This document shows positions 46,975 to 55,935 of a stretch of DNA of 64,000 bases, one piece after another (the first letter of the stretch is position 1; every line of letters begins with the position of its first letter). Source of the stretch: Marinomonas sp. THO17 (GTDB lineage: Bacteria > Pseudomonadota > Gammaproteobacteria > Pseudomonadales > Marinomonadaceae); the NCBI RefSeq assembly GCF_040436405.1, contig NZ_AP031575.1:62001-126000 (forward strand), in the 5' to 3' direction. The notes under the pieces are model-generated. The model saw nothing but the letters and a program-made list of their open reading frames with translations. It searched no databases and was not told the origin of the DNA. Made by a program: the position numbers and the translations under genes.

Positions 46975-48489
46975 ATGGATACGATCAGCTTATTGATGCA
47001 GGGCTTTGCCGTTGCATTATCGCCCGAAAGTATTATGTTTGCCGTGACAGGTGCCATCTTAGGGACATTAATTGGTGCTTTGCCGGGCCTAGGTCCAGCC
47101 AATGGTGTGGCGATTCTTATTCCTTTGGCATTCAGCTTGGGCTTGTCGCCAACCTCTTCTTTAATCTTATTGACGTCTGTTTATGCTGGTGCCATGTACG
47201 GTGGGCGTATTTCGTCAATCTTACTGAACATTCCTGGTGATGAGCCTGCCATGATGACCTGTTTAGACGGTTATCCTATGGCAGTAAAGGGGAAAGCCGC
47301 GGAAGCATTAGCCATTTCGGCCATTGCCTCTTTTATTGGGAGTTTTATTGCGACTATTGGTTTAGTGATTCTGGCGCCAATCCTAGCAAAATTTGCCCTG
47401 AAATTTGGCCCGTCTGAATACTTTGCTTTGTTTGCGCTGGCGTTTGCCACTTTGGGTGGTATTACCGGTAAAAATCAATTTAAAACCCTAATGGCCGCGG
47501 CCATTGGTTTGATGATTGCCACTGTGGGGATTGATATTTCAACAGGGGTGCAACGCTATACGTTTAATACCCTTGAACTCTTTGAAGGGGTAGATTTCAT
47601 CATTGCTATTGTCGGTTTGTTTGCCATCAGTGAGTTGTTGTTCTTCCTAGAACGACACGCAGGAGATGGTTTGAAACAAGTGGCCATTAATAAGCTGAAG
47701 TTAAGCGCGCAAGACATTATCAAAGTATTACCTGCTTCCATTCGCGGTGCTTTATTAGGCTTTGTGTCTGGTGTTTTACCGGGTGCTGGTGCGTCTTTGG
47801 GGAGTTTTATAAGTTACACGCTGGAAAAACGTACGTCTGATAAAGGTGAGTTTGGTAAGGGTGATCCTCGTGGCGTGGCTGCACCTGAAGCGGGTAACAA
47901 TGGTGCCGCTTCAGGTGCCTTGGTGCCAATGCTGACGTTAGGTGTACCAGGTAGTGGTACCACCGCGGTTTTGCTGGCCATGCTGATCTCTTTAAATATT
48001 TCCCCAGGACCAATGTTGTTCCAGCAAAATGCGGACTTGGTGTGGGGGGTTATTGCGGCCATGTTTGTGGGTAACTTGGTATTGCTTTTGTTGAACATTC
48101 CTATGGTTGGGATTTTCGTTAAGCTGTTGAGTATTCCACCCAAATACTTGATGCCAATTGTTACCTTGATTGCGTCAGTGGGGATTTATTCAGTTAGTCA
48201 CAGTGCGTTGGACTTGTACTTTATGGTGGGCTTTGGTGTCGCGGGATACATATTCCGTAAAGTGGACATTCCATTGGTGCCCATTATTTTAGGCATGTTG
48301 CTTGGACCCGAAATGGAAAAAAGCCTTCGCCATGCGTTAGTATTGTCCGATGGTGATTGGACTGTTCTGCTCAATAGTGGCCTGAGTATTGGTTTGTGGC
48401 TAGTGGCCATTTTAGGCTTGGTACTGCCGATATTGATCGGGCCTATTGTGCGAGCGAAAATGGCAAAATCTAAACATGTGGGTGATTAA
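46975..48489 (+). CDS. tctA: Tripartite tricarboxylate transporter large membrane subunit TctA
   Basis: A 504-residue inner-membrane protein of about 11-12 helices that forms the transport channel, driven by the proton or sodium gradient. Family signatures are GTLIGALPGLGPANGVAILIP and SGVLPGAGASLGSFISY, together with GVPGSGTTAVLLAM. It starts directly after tctB and ends at a strong terminator. Confidence 0.96.
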   Translation: MDTISLLMQGFAVALSPESIMFAVTGAILGTLIGALPGLGPANGVAILIPLAFSLGLSPTSSLILLTSVYAGAMYGGRISSILLNIPGDEPAMMTCLDGYPMAVKGKAAEALAISAIASFIGSFIATIGLVILAPILAKFALKFGPSEYFALFALAFATLGGITGKNQFKTLMAAAIGLMIATVGIDISTGVQRYTFNTLELFEGVDFIIAIVGLFAISELLFFLERHAGDGLKQVAINKLKLSAQDIIKVLPASIRGALLGFVSGVLPGAGASLGSFISYTLEKRTSDKGEFGKGDPRGVAAPEAGNNGAASGALVPMLTLGVPGSGTTAVLLAMLISLNISPGPMLFQQNADLVWGVIAAMFVGNLVLLLLNIPMVGIFVKLLSIPPKYLMPIVTLIASVGIYSVSHSALDLYFMVGFGVAGYIFRKVDIPLVPIILGMLLGPEMEKSLRHALVLSDGDWTVLLNSGLSIGLWLVAILGLVLPILIGPIVRAKMAKSKHVGD

Positions 48490-48514
48490 TATTTAGCACT
48501 CTGCAATATAGATT

Positions 48515-48549
48515 AAAAATTCGAACCGTTTTAGCGGTTCGAATTTTTT
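48515..48549 (+). terminator. Rho-independent terminator after tctA
   Basis: A 14-bp stem (48515-48528 with 48535-48548) is followed by T's. It separates the transporter from its regulator genes. Confidence 0.9.
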
Positions 48550-48586
48550 GCGTTTTAAACAATAAAAATGAGAAAGCCAATCTATT

Positions 48587-49270
48587 ATGCGAATTTTAGT
48601 GGTTGAAGATACGCAAGTGTTAGGACAAGCAATTTGTGAAAGGCTAACCAGCCTTGGCCATGGAGTAGATCTGATCTGTGATGGCAAGCAAGCGGATCAT
48701 ATGCTTAAGTATCAAGCAGTCGACTTGATACTCTTGGATTTAAACTTGCCAGGTTTGTCTGGCTTACAACTCTTACAAAAACTCCGTCAGCGAGATGACG
48801 ATACGCCAGTGCTTATTTTAACGGCGCGAGATCAAATTGAAGATCGTATTCGTTTATTGGACGCCGGAGCCGATGATTACCTGACCAAGCCTTTTGATTT
48901 TGGTGAGCTGGAAGCACGTTGTCGCGCCTTGTTGAGACGAAAGCAAGGTTATGCTGCGAATGTTACCGAACATGGTAATATTCGGGTGAATCGTGACAGT
49001 CGCCAAGTGTTTGTCAATGATGAACTCACCGCCATTACCAACAGAGAGTTTCGCTTGTTGGAAATCTTTTTAGGCCATCTAGGTCGTGTTTTGAGTAAGG
49101 ACGAAATAACCGATCATTTGTTTAATTTTGATGAAACACCTGGGCCCAATGCTATTGAGTTGTATGTTGGACGTTTACGAAAAAAATTAGCGATGGGGGA
49201 TTTGCGAATTAGTACCTTACGAGGAATCGGTTATGTGGCAGAAATCACTCAGTCCGCAAAATCTGAGTGA
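48587..49270 (+). CDS. tctD: OmpR-family response regulator TctD
   Basis: A 227-residue regulator with a receiver domain (phospho-acceptor Asp51 in LLDLNLPG, conserved Lys in LTKPF) and a C-terminal winged helix typical of OmpR/PhoB. Placed next to tctCBA, it is expected to activate the transporter when the carboxylate is present. Its last 38 nt overlap the kinase gene start. Confidence 0.93.
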   Translation: MRILVVEDTQVLGQAICERLTSLGHGVDLICDGKQADHMLKYQAVDLILLDLNLPGLSGLQLLQKLRQRDDDTPVLILTARDQIEDRIRLLDAGADDYLTKPFDFGELEARCRALLRRKQGYAANVTEHGNIRVNRDSRQVFVNDELTAITNREFRLLEIFLGHLGRVLSKDEITDHLFNFDETPGPNAIELYVGRLRKKLAMGDLRISTLRGIGYVAEITQSAKSE

Positions 49271-50696
49271 AGAAGAAAAGCAGGCGCTGAAAAACGCGCC
49301 TTCTTTACGCTTCCGATTCATCATTGCGGGTGTTTTAGTGATAGGCGTCATTGCTGTTATCGCGGTGAATTTGATTTTCGATTACAGTCGTCAGCTTGCC
49401 GATTTATCTTACGATCGTTTGCTGCGCAGTGCGTTACTGCAAATGGATGAAAATATTGTCTTGATTGATAACCAAATCAGCGTGGATATTCCTTGGTCGG
49501 CGTTTGCCACCCTAGCACAAGCCGATGAAGACAGAGTGTTTTACAAGGTGGAAAGTCAGGAACAAGGCTTTATCACAGGTTATGAAAGCTTAGTTTCAAC
49601 TCCACCAGAGCCCCCTGAATTAGATCAAATCCAGTTTTATAATCAAGAGTATTCCGGTGAATCGGTGCGTTTCGCTTGGTTAGAACGTCATCTTACTGAC
49701 CCTGAAAGTGCGCAAACCGTTCGAATTTTACTGGGTCAAACGCGTCTCTCTCGTGAACGCATGGCAACTTCGATTACGCAACGGGCATTAGAGGTGGTGA
49801 TCGTTATTGCTTTGGTGGCAATCGCCTTGATTATCTTCGGCAGTCATTTGGTGTTGCGTCCTTTGCATCGTATTGAATGGGCCCTAGAAGAGCGGGTCAT
49901 GGGAGACTTAACCCCTATTACATTGAACACACCCAAAGAAACTCATCATCTTAAAGTGGCGATTAATCACTTCATGGAGCGCTTGCAAAGTAACCTTGAG
50001 CAGCTTGAAAATTATACCGCGGATGCAGCCCATCAGTTGCGAACTCCATTAGCCAGTCTTAAGGCTCTAGCAGAGAATGCCCGCGATCATACCTCCCCGG
50101 AAAAACAACATATTGCCTTAGAAAATATTGTCAGACAATGTGATGATTTAAGCCAAACGGTCACCTTGTTATTGAATCAGGCGGTGGTTTCTCATCGTTT
50201 ACAAACCCATCGACTAGAGGCGATTGATTTGCTGGTCCCCATAAAAGCGTCTTGTCGTGAACACGCAGTAACGGCTTTGCATCATGGGGTACATTTGTCC
50301 TTTGAAGCGTCGGTGCCACAAGCTTGGGTTTTAGGTGACGCTTTTGCCATGCAGCAAATGATGCAAAATTTGCTTGAGAATGCTGTACGTTATAGTGGTC
50401 AAGCAGGAGATGAAGAGAAAGAAGTGATTGTTATGGTGACAGAATCAGAGAAGAGCTTTCGAATCCAAGTGATAGATTATGGTGATGGTATTGCCGATGA
50501 TGAGAAAGAAAGGGTCTTCGAACGATTCTATCGCGCTCGCTATGACATTGCTGGAAGTGGAGTGGGCTTATCTATGGTAAAAGACATTCTGGATTATCAT
50601 CACGCGACCATCAGCATTCTGGATACCCGGCCTAAAGGCACCACATTCCAAGTCGAGATTGAAAAGCTGAAGGGCTTTCGGGAGCACCGTCAATGA
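49233..50696 (+). CDS. tctE: Sensor histidine kinase TctE
   Basis: A 487-residue inner-membrane kinase. A short cytoplasmic N-terminus leads to helix 1 (FIIAGVLVIGVIAVIAVNLI), a periplasmic sensor domain (about 55-180), helix 2 (VVIVIALVAIALIIF), HAMP, and a kinase core with the phospho-His in AADAAHQLRTPLASLKAL and N/G boxes (MMQNLLENAVRYS, DYGDGI, GVGLSMV). It overlaps tctD by 38 nt and the downstream binding-protein gene by 4 nt, making a tightly coupled three-gene unit. Confidence 0.94.
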   Translation: MWQKSLSPQNLSEEEKQALKNAPSLRFRFIIAGVLVIGVIAVIAVNLIFDYSRQLADLSYDRLLRSALLQMDENIVLIDNQISVDIPWSAFATLAQADEDRVFYKVESQEQGFITGYESLVSTPPEPPELDQIQFYNQEYSGESVRFAWLERHLTDPESAQTVRILLGQTRLSRERMATSITQRALEVVIVIALVAIALIIFGSHLVLRPLHRIEWALEERVMGDLTPITLNTPKETHHLKVAINHFMERLQSNLEQLENYTADAAHQLRTPLASLKALAENARDHTSPEKQHIALENIVRQCDDLSQTVTLLLNQAVVSHRLQTHRLEAIDLLVPIKASCREHAVTALHHGVHLSFEASVPQAWVLGDAFAMQQMMQNLLENAVRYSGQAGDEEKEVIVMVTESEKSFRIQVIDYGDGIADDEKERVFERFYRARYDIAGSGVGLSMVKDILDYHHATISILDTRPKGTTFQVEIEKLKGFREHRQ

Positions 50697-51751
50697 GAAC
50701 CCTGCTGTTTGTTTGCTTTTTAATGTCCTGTTCTAAGACGTTGGCCGAAGTGCCAACGGTATGGTTTGGAAAAACCAATGCATCGCGCGTCTTGGTGATT
50801 AACTCGGCGTTGGATTTAAGCTCATTTGAACCGATTCTGCAGCGTTTTGTTGAGCAGTATCCTGACATCCGAGTGGCGTATCGTGATGTGAATACACTGG
50901 AATTGTATTATCTCACCATAGACCAACAGCCTAACCCTGAAGCCAGTTTGGCGATCAGCAGTGCGATGGATTTACACTTTAAATTGGTCAACGATGGTTA
51001 TGCTCAAACCTATGAATCGACCAATACGGAAAATTTGCCCAGCGACTATAAATGGCGTAATCAATTGTTTGCTTTTTCGCTTGAGCCGATTGTTATGCTG
51101 GTGAACAAAAAAGCCTTTCCAGGCCCTTTACCTCAAGACAGGCAATCCCTATTACAGACGATTCGTCAATATGGCCCAGAGATGACCAAGCGAATTGGTA
51201 CCTACGATATTCGCCAAAGTGGAGTTGGTTATTTGTTAGCCAGTCAGGATGCCAGACAGGCGGATTTAACATGGGGACGCTTGTTAGAAGCCTTCGGCAG
51301 TCATGATGTGCAAACCTATTGTTGTACTCATAATATTATTGATGATGTGGCTGATGGTAAGCTGGTGTTGGGTTATAACTTGTTGGGCTCTTATGCGTCG
51401 CAAAGAGCAAAAGACGATGACAGGTTAGAAATGATTCTGCCTAAAGATTTTACCTTAATGTTGATGCGTGCCGCCTTGATTCCAAAAGGTGCGCCTAATC
51501 CAACGGATGCGGGTTTATTTATTGACTTTTTATTGTCAGACCAAGCACAAGCTATGATGCAGCAACAAGGTCTGCTTTTTCCCATTCGACCCGATGAGCA
51601 AAATAAAGAGGATCCATTTGTGGTGAGCGCACCGGGACCAACCGGCATCATAGAGTTGGATCAGCAATTATTGGTAGGGCGTGATTATGCAAAACAACAG
51701 CGTTTCATCCGTAACTGGGAAATCGCCTTTGAGATTAATCAGCAGGAATGA
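50693..51751 (+). CDS. Periplasmic binding protein coupled to TctDE (PgtC-like)
   Basis: A 352-residue secreted protein with a signal peptide (LLFVCFLMSCSKTLA) and the fold of iron-type/extracellular solute-binding proteins (LLSDQAQAMMQQQGLLFPIR near the end). No transporter permease accompanies it; instead its ATG overlaps the tctE stop, as in PgtABC-like systems where a periplasmic protein co-senses with the kinase. The role as a co-sensor is inference; a plain substrate-binding protein is the alternative. It converges with, and overlaps by 17 nt, the AraC gene. Confidence 0.82.
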   Translation: MRTLLFVCFLMSCSKTLAEVPTVWFGKTNASRVLVINSALDLSSFEPILQRFVEQYPDIRVAYRDVNTLELYYLTIDQQPNPEASLAISSAMDLHFKLVNDGYAQTYESTNTENLPSDYKWRNQLFAFSLEPIVMLVNKKAFPGPLPQDRQSLLQTIRQYGPEMTKRIGTYDIRQSGVGYLLASQDARQADLTWGRLLEAFGSHDVQTYCCTHNIIDDVADGKLVLGYNLLGSYASQRAKDDDRLEMILPKDFTLMLMRAALIPKGAPNPTDAGLFIDFLLSDQAQAMMQQQGLLFPIRPDEQNKEDPFVVSAPGPTGIIELDQQLLVGRDYAKQQRFIRNWEIAFEINQQE

Positions 51752-52454
51752 GGCGATATTGTCCTGGCGTGGTGTTTTCGTATTGGCGGAATAAACGGAC
51801 CAATGCACTGGCATTAGACAATCCCACTTTTTCGGCTACTTGCTCTAAGCTTTTATTACTCTGTTGAAGCCAGTACTTGGCTTGCTTTAGTTGTTGTGCT
51901 CTCTGGTATTGCTTGGGTGTCACCTGTAAATGACGCTTAAACAATACCGTTAGTTGGCTTTGGCTTAAATGCACTTCTTGGGCGACTTGTGCAATGCTCA
52001 TTTCTAGGTTTTCAATCTGTTTGAGTAGATGAATCGCTTTTTGCAATCTCTGATCGGACTTGAAAATATGTTCATTAGGAATAGGGAGTAAGCTCTCTAG
52101 TAACGCTAAAGCCTGTTGTTTGCGAAACTTATCATTGTCTTTTACTAAGCTGGCAAGAAAAGGCAAGTAGGTTTGTGCTTGCGGTGTTAAGTCAATAAAA
52201 GCCTTTGTGCTAATGAGTTTTTCATCCCAAACGGGGAGCGCATTAAGAATCAGGCATTGATTATCCTCTAATGCCAAATGAGTATGCGCTTGTTGTTTGG
52301 AAATCATACAGGCTTGGCCCAGTTGAATATTGGCTTGTTGACCTTCGACTTCCAGATTGAGTTGGCCCGAAAGAGGCAAAACAATTTGTGTGTGCTGATG
52401 CAAATGTGCTCTCGCAGTATCTCGATAAGATAGGATTTCAAGGGCATCGCGCAT
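51735..52454 (-). CDS. AraC-family transcriptional regulator
   Basis: A 239-residue regulator with an N-terminal cupin-like effector domain (HQHTQIVLPLSGQLNLEVEGQ, as residues about 18-38) and two C-terminal helix-turn-helix motifs (SIAQVAQEVHLSQSQLTVLF and SLEQVAEKVGLSNASALVRL). Target and ligand are unknown. It is divergent from the cupredoxin gene (about 110 nt), which it may control. Confidence 0.92.
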   Translation of the reverse strand: MRDALEILSYRDTARAHLHQHTQIVLPLSGQLNLEVEGQQANIQLGQACMISKQQAHTHLALEDNQCLILNALPVWDEKLISTKAFIDLTPQAQTYLPFLASLVKDNDKFRKQQALALLESLLPIPNEHIFKSDQRLQKAIHLLKQIENLEMSIAQVAQEVHLSQSQLTVLFKRHLQVTPKQYQRAQQLKQAKYWLQQSNKSLEQVAEKVGLSNASALVRLFRQYENTTPGQYRLIPAD

Positions 52455-52565
52455 ATGACTTTACCTTATGCTTTTTCTCTTGGATTCGACTCGCTTAGGG
52501 AACTAATGCAAACTTATGTAGACTGATACTCTATCTTGAACTCATGAAAAGCAAAAGGGGAATCT

Positions 52566-53183
52566 ATGCGCAACCTGTGGATTGGGTGGTTGGTGCTTTG
52601 TTGTCAGGCTGTTCATGCCGAGGTGGCATTGCAAATTTTGGATCAAGATCAACAGCCAGTGGCGGATGCTGTGGTATTGGTAGCCAGTAAGCAAGTAGAC
52701 ACACCACAACAAAATGCCATCATTGATCAAATAGATTCGGCTTTTGTGCCACGTGTGGCGGTCATTCAAAAGGGTCAGTCGATAGGTTTTCCTAATAGTG
52801 ATGATATTCGTCATCACGTTTACAGCTTCTCAGCGCCTAAAAGCTTTGAAATCAAGTTATATAAAGGCTCTGATATTGCTCCCATTGAGTTTGATAAAGC
52901 AGGTTTAGTAATTCTAGGCTGTAATATTCATGATGATATGATTGGTTACATTTTAGTGGCGGATAATCAATTTGCCGTAAAAAGTAATAAAAAAGGTTGG
53001 GTCACTTTACCAGTTGAAGCAGGAGATGAGATCACCATTTGGAGTGATCGTTTTGTGGCTGGCTTGGAGCATAGACAGAATTTCACTGTAGGATCAGCCA
53101 AACAACAAAGTGTCAGTTTGGAATTGTACCCTGCTCTTGAGATGTCAGATCATCAAGGTCATGACAGCGTATATGATTGGTAA
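52566..53183 (+). CDS. Periplasmic cupredoxin-like protein ('methylamine utilization' type)
   Basis: A 205-residue exported protein with a signal peptide ending at AVHA and a blue-copper-like site: His84 in IRHHVYSF and the Cys119-His122-Met125 cluster in GCNIHDDM. Proteins of this pattern are often labelled methylamine utilization proteins, but no mau genes are near, so an electron-transfer or copper-handling role is the most that can be said. AGGGG precedes the ATG. Confidence 0.82.
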   Translation: MRNLWIGWLVLCCQAVHAEVALQILDQDQQPVADAVVLVASKQVDTPQQNAIIDQIDSAFVPRVAVIQKGQSIGFPNSDDIRHHVYSFSAPKSFEIKLYKGSDIAPIEFDKAGLVILGCNIHDDMIGYILVADNQFAVKSNKKGWVTLPVEAGDEITIWSDRFVAGLEHRQNFTVGSAKQQSVSLELYPALEMSDHQGHDSVYDW

Positions 53184-53595
53184 TGTGTTTGGGAATGGGC
53201 CTTATTTTTGGGCAAAGGGGATAAGCAGATAAATTTACAGATCGAGATACAGAAACGACATTCAAAATAAATTGTTATCCTGTATCCTGTTAGTCAAAAT
53301 CAGTTTAGATATTTTAAGATTTGGCCCAAAAAACGCCTGCAAACCATTGTTTTATAATAAATTTAAGCCTCATCGTGGTGTTTAAGATGGGCCTATAGTA
53401 TGGTAACACTGCATCTAGGATGCTCTTCTGCATAAATGAGACTTCATTAACAATGTCTTTAATGCGAATCCGTGAAAAGTAAATTTGCTTTTTTATACTG
53501 ATTTATCGGTATTGGTTCGATTATCCACTATTTTTGTAGAATCAATGCTTGGATTTTAAACTGCCGTCATTGGCTTCAAACAAGGAACCTAAAGG
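53184..53595. other. Intergenic region before the SPFH gene
   Basis: No gene is visible in these 412 nt. The best promoter candidate is TATACT (53494-53499) with GTGAAA 16 nt upstream. A TATAAT at 53353-53358 has no matching -35. No terminator hairpin was found after the cupredoxin gene. Confidence 0.5.
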
Positions 53596-54534
53596 ATGGA
53601 AATTCTTCTTCATTATTTATTAAGCGTGCAATTTTTAGTTCTTATTCTGGCGGTTGTGCTGTTGAAGAGTTCGATAAAATTTGTGCCACAAAACCGCGCT
53701 TTTTTGATTGAGCGTTTTGGCAAATACCAATCGACAAAAGAAGCAGGCTTAAATTTCATTGTGCCATTTGTTGATCGTGTGGCTGCAGACCGTTCATTAA
53801 AAGAACAGGCTGTTGATGTTCCCGAGCAAAGTGCGATTACCAAGGATAATATTTCACTGCACGTGGACGGCGTTTTGTATTTTCGCGTTTTGGATCCATA
53901 CAAAGCCACTTACGGTGTCGATAATTATGTCTTTGCGGTGACGCAATTGGCGCAAACGACCATGCGTTCAGAGTTGGGTAAAATGGAATTAGACAAAACC
54001 TTTGAAGAGCGTGATCAGTTGAATACCAACATAGTATCTTCCATTAATGAGGCTGCTGGTCCTTGGGGTATTCAGGTGTTACGTTACGAAATCAAAGACA
54101 TCGTTCCGCCACATTCTGTGATGGAAGCCATGGAAGCGCAAATGAAGGCTGAGCGGGTTAAGCGTGCGCAGATTCTTGAATCTGAAGGTGATCGTCAAGC
54201 GGCGATTAACCGTGCGGAAGGTGAAAAGGCGTCTGTTGTTCTAGCGGCTGAGGCTGATAAAGAAGAGCAAGTTTTACGTGCCGAAGGTGAAGCCAAAGCC
54301 ATTGTTGCAGTGGCAGAAGCACAAGCTGAAGCCTTGCGTAAAGTGGGTGAAGCGGCGGCGACAGATGAAGGCCAAAAAGCCATTCAATTGGATCTAGCAA
54401 CCAAGGCCATTGAGGCAAAGCGTGCCATTGCTAAAGAATCTTCTGTGGTATTGTTGCCTGATGGTGCAACAGACGCTTCTTCCTTAGTTGCGCAAGCTAC
54501 TAGCATTATTCAGCAAATGTCTAAAGGTAACTGA
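53596..54534 (+). CDS. SPFH/Band 7 (stomatin-like, QmcA-type) protein
   Basis: A 312-residue protein with an N-terminal membrane helix (LLSVQFLVLILAVVLL), the SPFH domain (FVPQNRAFLIERFGKYQ through IVPPHSVMEAMEAQMKAERVKRAQI) and a coiled-coil with Glu/Ala repeats. These proteins form membrane microdomain scaffolds and often control proteases. It is followed after 2 nt by an NfeD-like gene, the standard partner. Confidence 0.95.
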   Translation: MEILLHYLLSVQFLVLILAVVLLKSSIKFVPQNRAFLIERFGKYQSTKEAGLNFIVPFVDRVAADRSLKEQAVDVPEQSAITKDNISLHVDGVLYFRVLDPYKATYGVDNYVFAVTQLAQTTMRSELGKMELDKTFEERDQLNTNIVSSINEAAGPWGIQVLRYEIKDIVPPHSVMEAMEAQMKAERVKRAQILESEGDRQAAINRAEGEKASVVLAAEADKEEQVLRAEGEAKAIVAVAEAQAEALRKVGEAAATDEGQKAIQLDLATKAIEAKRAIAKESSVVLLPDGATDASSLVAQATSIIQQMSKGN

Positions 54535-54536
54535 AG

Positions 54537-54992
54537 ATGAGTTTTTTCACCGATAATTTAGCTCAAAGCCTACTCGTTATAGGTTTGATTCTATTGGTGA
54601 TTGAAGTCGCCGTGTTGGGCTTTGCTACCTTCTTTTTATTTTTTGCTGGCGTCGCAGCCATTGGAACGAGCGTACTCTTGTACTTGGGTGTTATACAAGA
54701 TACTTGGCTTAGCTCATTAATGAGCACTGGTGTGTTGACACTGGTGGCCGCTTTGCTTTTGTGGCGACCATTGAAAGCCATGCAAGCCAATGTAAGCAGT
54801 AAAAAGGCGCAAGGGGATTTAGTCGGTCATCAGTTTGTACTGCAAGATAGGGTATCGGCTACTGAGTCACCCAGTTACTCTTATTCAGGGGTGAAATGGC
54901 AGCTGGTTAGTCCGCAGACTCTTGAAGTCGGAACACGAGTTGAAGTGACTGAAGCGGAAGTGGGTGTGTTTCACATCAAACCCGTTGACTGA
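54537..54992 (+). CDS. NfeD-like membrane protein
   Basis: A 151-residue protein with two or three N-terminal helices (SLLVIGLILLVIEVAVLGFATFFLFFAG, as residues 11-38, and LMSTGVLTLVAALLL) and a C-terminal OB-fold-like domain (GHQFVLQDRVSATESPSYSYSGVKW). It is the usual companion of SPFH proteins and probably assembles with it in the inner membrane. Confidence 0.92.
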   Translation: MSFFTDNLAQSLLVIGLILLVIEVAVLGFATFFLFFAGVAAIGTSVLLYLGVIQDTWLSSLMSTGVLTLVAALLLWRPLKAMQANVSSKKAQGDLVGHQFVLQDRVSATESPSYSYSGVKWQLVSPQTLEVGTRVEVTEAEVGVFHIKPVD

Positions 54993-55010
54993 AAGGGCTT
55001 TAAGTAATCA

Positions 55011-55048
55011 AAAAAAACCAGACAGATGAAATCTTGTCTGGTTTTTTT
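55011..55048. terminator. Bidirectional terminator between nfeD-like and uspA-like genes
   Basis: A 14-bp stem (55011-55024 with 55035-55048) has T-runs on both strands and serves two converging genes. Confidence 0.9.
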
Positions 55049-55057
55049 TTGAGATTA

Positions 55058-55909
55058 TCAACGTAGGATGAGTAAAGGGATAGTGCTTTCAATGATCATT
55101 TTACTGGTATTGCTACCGACAAAAAATTGACGCACTTTGGAATGAGCGTAAGCGCCCATCGCCATTAATTCGATATTGTGATCCTCACGATACTGAGTAA
55201 GAACTGGGTAGATTTTTCCCGGTAATAGGCTGCTTGTAACTTGGAAGCCTTCCTTCTCTAGTATGTTTTGAGCTTGTGTGAGTTTACCTCTGCGTTCAGG
55301 TGTGTCTTCACCTGCCATAACCAAATGGCAAGGTAAGCCTGACAATAGAGGGCTTTTGGCAATACGAGTAATGGCATTATCAGCCGCCTCGCGACCGTCG
55401 TATGCGATCATGAAATTTTGAGGTGCTTCAAATTCTCCAATAGTGATAAGAATTGGACGGTGTTGGCTGCGGGCCACTTTCTCAATGTGAGAGCCAATGG
55501 TGTGTGCATTCATTTTGTGATTGCTGCCATATCGGCCAAGTACAATTAAGCGAGTATCTTCTTCCAACTCGGATAAGCTTTCAGTCAGTTCGCCATGTCG
55601 TTGTAGCTGGGATACCTGATTGGCTCCAGATGACAGAGCAAACGATTTCGCTTTGTCGAGAATCAATTTACCGTGCTCTAACGCCAGTTTGGCGCGTCTG
55701 GCATCCAATTCGACCAGTTCTTCTAATAGGTGTTCACGGCTACCAAAACCGATGGAGCCGGACAAATCTTCTTCTGTCCGGCTTTCTTCTTTTTCCAAGG
55801 AGTGCAGGAGTATCAGGGGACAGGTTAATTTTTTAGCAGCCCAAACTGAGGCGGCTGTTATGTGTTCTGATAAAGATGAACCATCAATACAGGCGATGAC
55901 ATTGTTCAT
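55058..55909 (-). CDS. Tandem universal stress protein (UspA family)
   Basis: A 283-residue protein with two UspA domains (about 1-145 and 150-283). The nucleotide-binding Gly-rich loop is GRYGSNHKMNAHTIGSHIEKV in the first and GAYAHSKVRQFFVGSNTSKMI in the second. It lies 26 nt after the SulP gene, so they are likely co-transcribed; SulP-UspA pairs are common. GGAG precedes the ATG. Confidence 0.93.
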   Translation of the reverse strand: MNNVIACIDGSSLSEHITAASVWAAKKLTCPLILLHSLEKEESRTEEDLSGSIGFGSREHLLEELVELDARRAKLALEHGKLILDKAKSFALSSGANQVSQLQRHGELTESLSELEEDTRLIVLGRYGSNHKMNAHTIGSHIEKVARSQHRPILITIGEFEAPQNFMIAYDGREAADNAITRIAKSPLLSGLPCHLVMAGEDTPERRGKLTQAQNILEKEGFQVTSSLLPGKIYPVLTQYREDHNIELMAMGAYAHSKVRQFFVGSNTSKMIIESTIPLLILR

Positions 55910-55935
55910 GATTGCACTCCTTTTTTTGATTTTTA

